Part shown: positions 31,457 through 40,512 of the stretch, in pieces
How the letters are laid out: every line of letters starts with the position of its first letter
Position numbering within the stretch: the stretch's first letter is position 1
DNA from: Pelodera strongyloides
Taxonomy: Eukaryota; Nematoda; Chromadorea; Rhabditida; Rhabditidae
Assembly (NCBI GenBank): GCA_036852015.1
Contig: JAANDG010000613.1
Coordinates: forward strand, 22,083 to 86,082
Direction of reading: 5' to 3'
DNA length: 64,000 nucleotides
Position numbers and translations under genes: made by a program
Notes under the pieces: generated by a model
Told to the model about the DNA's origin: nothing
What the model saw: the letters and a program-made list of their open reading frames with translations, nothing else
Databases searched by the model: none

Positions 31457-31520
31457 CAACAGATAGAGCAAAAAATAATGACAGCTCTGAAGTACTTTTC
31501 AAACGAAAAGCGAAAAGATC
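31457..31520 (+). other. Terminal hairpin pair, copy C
   Basis: GAGC-(AAAAAATAATGACA)-GCTC at about 31458, then GCGAAAAGATCC-TTTC-GGAC at about 31500. The loop differs from copies A and B while the TCC/GGA stem is kept. Confidence 0.5.
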
Positions 31521-31639
31521 CTTTCGGACAACATTCATTTCGTGTAGAATTTTATAGTATTTCTTATAATAGGTGTGTATGAGTGCTAGGTTAGCAGTAC
31601 TTGGTCTACTCGTCTTACAGTCTTACAGTAAGTAATCTT

Positions 31640-32280
31640 ACAGTAACGTAGCGTTTGTGTTAGTGTTCTCTAAGGTCATTTTGGGTTGTCTAATTACTCT
31701 CTTTCATGAGCCTTGTACTCTTCTGCGTTTCATAGTTAATATTTTCTGCTATTCTTTTTTAAACTGTGCGCGTTGCTTTTAATTCGCGTGATATTGTAAG
31801 ATTGTAAGCGTAGTATTGTAAGCTGGACGCCCTAGGGCCACTCGAACGGTTTAATTATAACCCTCCCAGGGTTAGCCACTGGAAAAAGTTGCCTCGCAAA
31901 CGCCGAGGTGTGGACTTTCGAAGGCAAATGACCCGCGGAAAGACGTCTACGTCTTTCCGTCCTTTTGCCACATATGTGATAGCTCAGTGGTATGCGTATT
32001 ACAAGGGGGAAATCCCGTTAATCGTTATCGTCGGGGTCTGCCATTTCTCTCTTGTTGGATGGTTCTGTGGTTCATTCGGGCGGGTTCCACGAGGACGTTT
32101 TCGTGTTTTCTTTTGGTTTTTTTTCCGCGTTGCTTTGCTTCGCAGATCAAAAAGTGAATCTTGGTTGGAACATCTTTTCAAAGTCTGAGATTTTGCTACT
32201 CGGTGTTCTCATTTGATGTGTTATGTTTTGCCAAATAAAGTTTTCTCTTTGGTTTTATGTTGTCCGTCCTGACTTCGCTT
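31640..32280 (+). repeat. Upstream module of the GC-rich block, copy 2
   Basis: Matches the 26.13-26.99 kb module near its end (GGGTTCCACG, AAAGTCT.., TTGCTACTC, GTTTTATGTTGTCCGTCCTG). It also contains a strong hairpin at 31923-31969: an inner 10-bp perfect stem GGAAAGACGT/ACGTCTTTCC and an outer GGCAAA/TTTGCC. A TAGCTCAGTGG string at 31979 resembles a tRNA A box, but no tRNA fold follows. Confidence 0.5.
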
Positions 32281-32905
32281 TTTTAGGTTGGCCGGCTCCT
32301 TCGCGGCCTCGCTCTGCGGCGCGCGGCTCTTCCCCTGCGCGGCTCTCCGCGCGGCGCCTCCGCGGCTACTCCCGCTCCCCTGCGCGGCTCTCCTCCCTTG
32401 CGCGGCTACTCCCGCTCCCCTGCGCGGCTCTCCTCCCTTGCGCGGCTACTCCCGCTCCCCTGCGCGGCTCGACTCTCCTCCCCTGCGCGGCTCTCCGCGC
32501 GGCGGCTCTCTTCCTCCCTACTCCCGCTCCCCTGCGCGGCTCTCCTCCCCTGCGCGCGCGCGGCTCTCCTCCCCTGCGCGGCTCTCCTCCCCGCGCGCTA
32601 CTCCCCTGCGCGGCTCTCCTCCCCGGCGCGGCTCTCCACCCTTGCGCGGCTACCCTATGCGCGCGTTCTCTCCCTCTCCCAGCGCGCGTTCTCTCCTTCT
32701 CCAGCGTGCGTGCCCTCCCTCTGCTCAGCAGCTCCCTTCCCTCAACGCGCGCCGCTACACCCATGCGCGCGTATCTTCCCTCCGTGCGCTACACCCATGC
32801 ACGCGCTTCCCCCCTCCGCATAGGCGAAGACGCGCGGGTATTAGAACTGCTTCCCCTGCGAGCCAGTTCCTTCCCCTTGCCTCGTCATCTCGGCATCTCA
32901 CTCCC
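32280..32905 (+). repeat. GC-rich tandem repeat block 2 (CCCCTGCGCGGCTCTCCTC units)
   Basis: Tandem units of 18-35 bp built on CCCTGCGCGGCTCTCCTC and GCGGCTACTCCCGCTC. Corresponds to block 1 at 27.0-27.5 kb and may open a fourth transcript unit. Overlapping long open frames of Arg/Ala/Pro/Leu on both strands are composition artefacts. Nothing recognisable follows before the GPCR gene. Confidence 0.7.
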
Positions 32906-33594
32906 CAACTGGTTTCTTCTGTGATATTATTATGAAATCAATTTTCCGCTAATCACTTGAAGGAAGACAATGCTTGTGAATATGCGAATGCAACTCGATT
33001 TTTTGAATGTTGCTATTTATAAATGATCACAAGTACAAAATGCTTGTTTTTCGCACGGTAATTTTCCGTAACTTTTGCGAGGTTCTACTAAACATTGGTC
33101 ATTTGAAATAATTTGCGCGCTTTTTATATTTACATAAATACCAAAAATACGCTCCCGGAGTGTCAGTTCAACATACCGTGAACTGGGTGTATTGTTTAGT
33201 AAAATGCAAGGTATCCACACTCGATTTGCTCGCTACGTGAAAAACTCCGTCGAAACTCTAAACCAAGTGCCAGGACCTGACATCACAATATCTTTATTAA
33301 TAACAATCAGGAAAAAATGGTAGAATACCATTGGTATTGGTAGAATACCAAGACCGTTCGAGTGGGAATTCAAACAGCCTTGTTTAAACAACGTTTTGCA
33401 CACTTTTCACTGGGTAAAAACTGAATGTGTTCTATATCTTGTACAAATGTTCCCACAATTATTATCTAGCACTTTCGTTGCCTTTAAAATGTACAAAATT
33501 AAGTTTTTAGCTTTACCTTTGTAAATACAAATCAATTTCTGTTCCACGTCCCTGGTTTATTCATTTAACTAAGGCTATTATTTCAACGTTTGAC
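32906..33594. other. AT-rich spacer before the GPCR gene
   Basis: About 690 bases with no gene. It holds a small local repeat at 33319-33352 (TGGTAGAATACCA twice). The GPCR promoter should lie here, but no clear TATA element is seen. Confidence 0.5.
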
Positions 33595-36500
33595 ATGGTT
33601 AGCGAAGAGATCGGATTAATTCTACAAATTGTCGCCAGTGAGTTTGTGTGTTCTTCTTATAACGTCCATTGTGTTTGTCTTGTATATTACGGATATTCAA
33701 ATTACTAATGAAGCATCTGCGGGTCGTGTAAGAAAGGCACTGAAATACCGTTATAAAAATATTAAACGGCGTTTTCATTATTAACTCTTTATTGTAAAAA
33801 AGTGCACATTTCAAACTGCAAATTGATACTAGAATTATAAGGTTCCAATACATGCGGTACAGTAGTACACAATCGCCGCCTTCCGAAATTAAAACCAAGC
33901 TCTGAATACCGTATTCTAGAGCAAGGCATCAAGCCTGAAACATCCGAATTCTTTTGTCTTCAGACATGTACATTGTACATTAGATCGCATGCGAGGTAGG
34001 CATGATCAGGCCGGCCGCCTGGCAAAAAGAAATCTGTGTGTGTTTCCTAATAGTGCCCCCCGATCAAGATCTATTTAGATACAGTGTCAATATCGCTCAG
34101 CTTTCTGCTAATTGCGTATTGTTTGTATAATAAGATTTTACCAAAAGAGTTATTGATAGCTCTGTTTGTGTGTTTTGGCGAGGCAATATACACTGTGGCA
34201 CAGACGTATTCGAAGATTAGAAAATTGAATATTTATCTGTTTGGAGATGGTAGGTTCCATTTTCTAGGGGTACGTACAATGGCCGATTCCAGCTAATTAT
34301 AGTGAGCAGGTACCGGTCGATGTGACAGTTTGGTTTGTAGTGCTTGTTTTGCTTGAATGTAGATCCAGGTTATATGCATCAGTAATTTGAAATAAAAGCT
34401 TCACTATTATAACTACTGTGAAAGGCGGTGAATGGAAAAAAGTCCGTACAGCCCGTTTCACAGGCCCAAGAGAGGGTAGCGGGAGTTTCTATGATATAAG
34501 ATATAAGTTAGTATGTCGCCGTTGGCCGTAGACTATACTATACGGTTGTAAATAAAATTTAGTCACACCGTTGATGACACACAGGTAGGATTTTTAATAA
34601 TTGATAATCGTTTTAGAGACAGCAATGATAACCAATTTCGACTGTATGCGCTTATTTTACGGATTAGTTATACTATTCGGCAAGCCGTACACTGGAATAC
34701 TCGGATTTTATTTTTCGATGGAAAAAGTTTTAATGGTGCAATGGCCATTTCGCTACAGAAATATTAAACCGAAACAAATCGTTTGGCTAATGGCTGGTGA
34801 GTTCATTTCTGAGGCCGTATTCACCACTCAAGGGTAAACATTTCTTTAGAGACAAAACTTTTGGAACGCATTTTTCGGGAAGGAGAGTGAGTGGTGAATG
34901 CAAATTTTGTGACATAATCTCGCTTTCTAGGTAAATTTTCTCCGAGAGACAGTTTTCTCCAGGGGTAAACGGAGTGGTGAATACGGCCTCAGGTTGCATT
35001 TAGAGGTAATTTGTTGAGGATTTAACAAAAAGGAAGTCGATCGAAATCCAACAGAACTAGCAAAAATTTGTGATTGTGTGCGAGTGTGTGCGAGTGTGTG
35101 CGAGTGTGTGCGAGTGTGTGCATGTGTGTGTGAGCGTGTGCGTGTGTGTATGTATGTGTGTGGGTGCGTATATGGGTTTGTGTGTGTGGTGTGTGTGTTT
35201 GTGTGTGTGTGTGTGTGTGTGTTACAGAGATCACTAAGTAATATTCTTTCAGCCACAACAGTTCTCTGTATCCTGGCTACAGTAGCAATGGGAATCTCGT
35301 GGAGCGGACGCCCTGAATTCCAAGTCAATATAATGTGCAACACTGAGCATTTCCCTCCCGAGTTTAGTAATGGAAGTGCGGGAATAAGACTCGTCCTTGA
35401 TGTTATCGGAGTATTTCTTTACATCCCTGTCGCATTCAAGTTATCCAGGGTCAGGCACTTTAAATAATCTTCGAATTTTAAATAAAGAAATACCGGCTCA
35501 AGTACCTGCATTCCTATGCATTTATGCAACGTGGGGTCTAATTGGGGCCCAATTTTTATTCGAAGTTTTGCTCATTTCCATATGCTGCATAAGAAAGCAG
35601 GTGTACACAATGCGTTTAAAAAAAAAGAAATTCTCTTTCAATAAAGAAAAAATACGTGGGTATTTCTGTTCGTTTTGGGAACCACATTAGAATGCTGAAC
35701 TGCTAAATGGAATGTTGAAGCCATTCACAGGAGTTCATTATAACATAGTCGTTTACAATATGGTACGCATTTAAATGTTAGACATTGCATTTTCTTTTTA
35801 TTTCAGCTGGGCGCAAAGATGCAAAAGTCCGGTGTAAGTAATACAGATTACGATTCGAGAACGCGAAAATTGTGCATTTATGCAGGTAACCATTACTATT
35901 AACCCATAGTACTTAATGCACTTGCTCAATGATTTTTTGACGTTGTTAAAGCTAAATACCGGCCTGTTTTTGAAACGCATCGTGGGCAATTGGATTCTTA
36001 CGTATTTAAGCTGAGTTGCTCAATTTTAGCTCGTTATTTTATTCTAATTTATGCTCATTTACATAAGCTGCATAAGAATGCTGTTGTAGTCGATGTGTTT
36101 CAACAACCGGCCAGTATTTCGCTTGTGGCGGCTTGTGCTGACTGATAGGGATAGCGTGGTCGTACTCTGTCTTAGTTCTGAAGAAGCATGGAAAAAAGGT
36201 TGACATTGACAAGACCGGAATGAGATATATCGAAACCCTGTTATAACATTATAAGAATGACTGTCTTTCCTTTACAATACTACAATTTTCTAGGTGGTCT
36301 CGTTTTTGCCGTCCTTGTTTCCTATGTGATTCCTGATGGAATTCGCATATTTTTCAACAAATACTACCTGCAAAATCAGGTAGAACATTAATAATAATGT
36401 CGTATTATCTTTGAGACGATGGTAGATTATCGATTTTCTTTTCAACTTCTTTGAAACTTCGCATCTCGGAATGAAGGCAAATTATGTTTTGTGCTCCTCG

Positions 36501-37055
36501 TGAAACGGAGGAGGTAAAAGGGCGCTACAACCGGTGCACGGAGAAAAAGCATGAGCATATGCCATTGTTAGATTCTCGCGCGAAAACCAAGCTAAGTTAG
36601 GGCGAAGTCGCCGCGACCTCTCTTTTGTCGGGGTTTGCGTCAATCTTTGCATTTTCGCACAGTGGCAGCACCCATATTTGGCTACGCGAAATTTTCTGCG
36701 CGAAAGTTTTTTTTCGCACCCCCCGGCTCCCGAGTATTGTCAGTGCAATAGTGTAATTTATTTGAAGTGATTTCAAGGTTCATATATTAAAAACCGCCCA
36801 CGTATAGATAAATATAGATCAGAAAATAGGTTTACATTGCATTAAATCAGTAAACTACAGGGTATAAAATTCTTTAATTTTCAGATTTTATTCTTAAATT
36901 TGGCCGCCGTGAAGCCTTTATTCAACGTGATATTCGCAGTTTCTGCCGTATTCACTCTCAGGAAAAATTCACCTCAAAATGGAATAAATTTACAGAGGAG
37001 ACGGATAACTAGCGTTCAGGCACAAACCACCACCAATACTTTGATCGGAAGATGA
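33595..37055 (+). CDS. Rhodopsin-type seven-helix G-protein-coupled receptor, 7 exons
   Basis: A membrane receptor with unknown ligand. Exons 33595-33637, 34085-34249, 34617-34796, 35253-35449, 35807-35885, 36294-36379 and 36885-37055 join in frame to 306 residues. Helix 1 about 6-29, helix 2 about 36-56, helix 3 about 81-103, helix 4 about 122-145, helix 5 about 172-195, helix 6 about 222-243, helix 7 about 251-272. Cys79 before helix 3 and Cys158 in loop 2 fit the usual disulfide. After helix 3 the text [14 protein letters not shown] occupies the place of the E/DRY motif and its following loop. Helix 7 has KPLFNVIF where NPxxY is usual. The first ATG lies just before helix 1, leaving a very short N-terminus as in many small-ligand or chemosensory receptors. 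It resembles lineage-specific invertebrate receptors more than any named family. AATAAA motifs at 37210-37224 could end the transcript. Confidence 0.88.
34811..34990. mobile_element. MITE with GAGGCCGTATTCACC ends, copy 1
   Basis: A 180-bp element at the start of GPCR intron 3. Its ends GAGGCCGTATTCACCACT and AGTGGTGAATACGGCCTC are perfect inverted repeats. Further copies lie at 48448-48583 and 54339-54480. Confidence 0.8.
35074..35223. repeat. (GT)n / GTGTGCGA microsatellite
   Basis: About 150 bases of GT-rich repeats in a GPCR intron, including tandem GTGTGTGCGA units. A second GT tract is at 37434-37480. Confidence 0.9.
35485..35625. mobile_element. Degraded family P-like element
   Basis: AAAGAAATACCGGCTCAAGT at the left, GGGGTCTAATTGGGG in the middle and AATGCGTTTAAAAAAAAAG at the right recall the 43415-43596 copy, but the ends are eroded. 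Lies in the GPCR intron after exon 4. Confidence 0.45.
35945..36124. mobile_element. TTAA-associated MITE, family P
   Basis: A 180-bp copy in a GPCR intron. Left TTAAAGCTAAATACCGGCCT, then GTTTTTGAAACGCATCGTGG; right end GTTTCAACAACCGGCCAGTA then TTTCGCTT. Moderately diverged. Confidence 0.7.
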
Positions 37056-37574
37056 CTGTTTGTAATTTATATATACTATATACTTTGAAGTTGTGCAGTA
37101 TGTTTCCTTTGTTAGCGCGACATAATAGCTAACATAGTTTGGGTTACATAACAGAGCCCTTTTCCCGTTTCCACACTGAATTTGTTTTTCTCATCCTGAA
37201 ACTTTCCACGATAAATAAATAAAATTAGTATTTAGTTTGCCCTCCCTATTTTGAGAGATGTTTATGTACGTATTTAGTTAGCGCAATTAATCTGAAAATG
37301 TACAGATCGTAAATGTAAATGACTTTCCCGGAATTTCCGCCACTTGTGAATAAACATGATTTATTGTTTCTTATGCGAAAACCCTGTTATTATTTTTTGC
37401 ACATTTTATATCAAACTGTGTGTGGACGTATGTTTGTGTGTGTGTGTGGTGTGTGTGTGTGTGTGTGTGTTTGTGAGTATGAGCAGTGCAGTGAGCTGTG
37501 TGTGTGCCGCGTGCGTTTTTTTCGCACGGAAGGTAATAAAAACGCTAGTGGAAGAATTGGTGCTATGAGTCAGT

Positions 37575-39640
37575 GACGGTGATAGATACTCAACAAATTC
37601 AGATTTGTTATCAATATCAGAGTATCAGATAATTGATAGCAATTAAGAAAGAAACCAGCAACAAATGAATATCCAAGCTTATTACCATAACTGATTTACA
37701 CGTTGCTTGATTGGCTGTCTTGAATTAATCACAATGCAACACGCGCAGCAAAGGAAAATAACCAGCTAGCGTTTTCAGTCACTAATAATTAAAGTGCTAA
37801 TTAATGAAAATGAGTTATTTTCGCACATTTTGTAGAGAATTTCACGGGGAATCCAATGCCGTCGATATATTGAAAATTCGTTAAATTTTGACGGAGTTAT
37901 AGCCTTTTGAATGTGTGATATTGTTCATTACGCACTTGCATAATTAATAATCATTATTAATAATAACAGGGCTTAACCTGCTTACTAAGCAATGCATTTT
38001 TGATATGTTGTAGAGGGTAATTTTGTGAGTAAAATGACGCCTTAATACTGAAAATTGACCAAGGAATTGACCAAAAAATTTAATTGCGTATAATTAGTAC
38101 CTCAATTCACTGTACACCTGTGTTATTACACTTATTTTTATATTCCTAATGTTTCCAACTTTATTTCCTATACATTTTCATTAAGGTCTATTTTCTATTC
38201 AAGACCGCCATTTCCAAGTTTCCAGGTCGCAACGTTGCGTCATCCGAGTTTAGCATATCACTGAATTAGCATAAGTGCAATTGTCTGGGTTTTGTCTGAA
38301 AATGCCCATGCCACACGGTTTTCGGGTATAAAAACAGGCTGGAAGCTCAGTCTCGAGCGAAACTGGCCTACTCGAGGAATGGGGTTGTGAAGCTTTATTT
38401 GGGGTTTAAAGGGATAGGTTCATCTCAAATCACCCCTCTTTTTATTGTTTTTATTAATAATAGCACAAATATCATTCACAATGGAAATTAAATCAATCAC
38501 AGAACAATACGACTCGCAGAAGAAGCTTCCGTTATTGGAAGCTAGTTGATCGGAAGCCAAAATCTAAACGCAAAAACTAATACCGTACACAGATCGTGCG
38601 GGCCAACGGCAATTAGCCAAGCTACAAACTACACTCGGCAGGTCATTATTTTCCACGGTGTGGTATCATTTAATTCGCTCTTGGCTAATTGCCATTAGAT
38701 CGCGAGATCTGTGTACGGTATAAGTTTTTGAGTTTAGATTTTGGCTTCCGATCAACTAGCTTCCAATAAAGGAAGCTTCTTCTGCGAGCAGTACTGTTCT
38801 GTAATTGATTTAATTTTCATTGTGAATGATATTTGTGCTATTATTAATAAAAACAATAAAAAGAGGGGTGATTTGAGATGAACCTATCCCTTTAATTCAG
38901 AACTTGGTGTTAAAAAAAGCGTGAATTGAACTGTTTGACTACTGTAGCATCAAATCTTGATGCCGAGGTGTGTTGATACGTGGTAATTGATAATTAACAA
39001 CACAAATCATTTATTTTGACCTGTTAATTAAAATTTATTTCACTAATTAATCATTAATTATCGATCACTAATATTGAAAGAACTTACGACGTGCACAAGG
39101 TGCACACGGTAATACGTAATACTATAAATCAGTACGGATATATGGAAATAGGTGCTAATTGACAGTAATTACACTGATACAAAGAAGTATTTGATGTATT
39201 ATCAGGATGTCAGTTATTAAGTCCTTGTTTAGTAACAGATCCATGCATCTGTTAGGACCCGAGCTTTTCCTCTAACTCATCAACAAATTAATCACACAGC
39301 TGCGGATCCTAATGTGTTCCCTTTTGATTAATTAACCCCTGTTTTCTCTCATCCTTTTCGTTTCATGAGAGAAGACTTTCCAACTAACAATTCAGTGTGC
39401 CCAATGTCGGGCTAACAGCAGGTATACTAACATACCCGATAAACCTATTGTACTCTATTTGCATATATTGTAAATGCATAAAACACACACTCAACAACTT
39501 CAACTGAGTTATGAGCCCGGGCAAGCTCATGATTCACACATCACTACATACATCCGATAGGCTCTGACGGTGATAGATACTCAACAAATTAAGATTTGTT
39601 ATCAATATCAGTGTATCAGAGAATTGCTAGCAATTAAGAA
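37575..39640 (+). repeat. Long-period repeat (forward copy) with nested MITE
   Basis: Begins GACGGTGATAGATACTCAAC and the same text starts again at about 39567, so about 2 kb of one monomer plus the next start is present. The same sequence occurs reverse-complemented at 62651-64000, where the period is 1,221 bp. The forward copy is longer because of a 489-bp MITE (38406-38894) and about 290 bp of extra sequence (about 39250-39535). No coding frame; it may be a satellite or a tandem non-autonomous transposon. Confidence 0.7.
38406..38894. mobile_element. TTAA-inserted foldback MITE, family R
   Basis: Terminal inverted repeats begin TTAAAGGGATAGGTTCATCT and continue for about 200 bp each side, so nearly the whole 489 bp can fold back. 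The related repeat at 63.0 kb lacks it and shows a single TTAA at that point, proving insertion with TTAA duplication. Confidence 0.88.
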
Positions 39641-39665
39641 AGTATCAGAGAATTGATAGGAAAAC

Positions 39666-39738
39666 AAAATTAGCATAGGATACATAGGATTTGCTTATCA
39701 TATGCAAATTTTCCAAAGGGGCTATCATTTTGCTTTAA
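39666..39738. mobile_element. Half copy of a family Q MITE
   Basis: Matches the right half of 46169-46339 (AAATTAGCATAGGATACATA through TTTTCCAAAGGGGCT and the terminal GCTTTAA). The left half is missing. Confidence 0.7.
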
Positions 39739-40512
39739 AGGGCAAAAATGGATTCTGACTACGGTGCCTGGCCGAACAGTTTGCCGGGGAATAACTCTGC
39801 GAGTTCTAGGTGAAAAGAAGTGCGGTTTTCACAGTAAGATTTCTGAAGTTCCGAACATTCTGTACATGTAACTTTTTTCTCGTAAGCCCGTCCACTTAAT
39901 ACTGATTATTATACATAAAAACTTGATAAGTATTGTGTATTTTTTATTGGTGAGCCAAAAAAATGAAACATTGATCTAAAGTAAGAAAGGCACAAGGCAC
40001 AGATCAACTCAATATAATGGAAATAGACGAACTAGTTCGTAGGTTTCCGAACAAACAATAAAGATTAATCTCAATAGACATGTAAAAAATGTAAGCGCCG
40101 TGTTATATTATATTTATATTGAAACCATAAACATAAAGCGTCTCTGGTTGCATTGGGGCTGAAATTTTAAGCAACATCTAGAAATAGGAAAATTCATAAT
40201 TTACATACTAATTTATGCAAGCACCAGGCTTTATTTCTGGGGTACATCCCCGTAATGGGCTGAATGGCTACCATAACGTGCATGTACCGCCTCTATTCTT
40301 CGGCTGACAGACAAGCATGTGCTATCAGTTACCAGTGCTAATGCAATCGGCTGGCAAATGTTATCTCGCAATTACTGATGTGAGTCGGAATATTGATCAT
40401 TTGGTGCCAAGGAGCACAGAATTCACAGCCACACGGACAGACTATCGATCTACCTGAAATAGGCAATAACTAAAAAATCAATAGCACTCGGTGGACACTA
40501 ACACGTGTTTTC

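Larger units (their letters stand above)
27010..31590 (+). ncRNA. Multi-exon probable non-coding transcript, unit C
   Basis: Segments: one ending 27553, then 27685-27833, 27952-28046, 28245-28406, 28559-28712, 28854-28967, 29371-29538, 30328-30469 and a terminal segment from 31191. Several end in TTTGAG or ATTGAG before the donor. Segments 28854 and 29371 share a TCCGTCG..TATCTCGAGGA core, again pointing to exon duplication. Introns hold mobile repeats (29.07-29.32, 29.62-30.24 and 30.57-30.93 kb). The terminal segment carries the third hairpin pair. I see no consistent reading frame and no known RNA family. Confidence 0.4.
37056..40512. other. Intergenic region between convergent GPCR and Rab-effector genes
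   Basis: Holds the GPCR 3' end, a GT tract, the long-period repeat and transposon relics. From 39740 to 40512 I see no gene. A minus-strand AATAAA (TTTATT at 40230-40235) could be the polyadenylation signal of the downstream minus-strand gene. Confidence 0.5.

Noticed and set aside
31979..32040. tRNA suggested by TAGCTCAGTGG
   Set aside because: No closing D stem, anticodon arm or properly spaced T arm follows.
32223..32935. Overlapping 233-, 215-, 141- and 132-codon frames on both strands
   Set aside because: GC-rich CCCTGCGCGGC repeats suppress stop codons in every frame; the predicted proteins are repeat translations.
35078..35343. Cys/Val- or His/Thr-rich frames on both strands
   Set aside because: Translations of a GT microsatellite within a GPCR intron.
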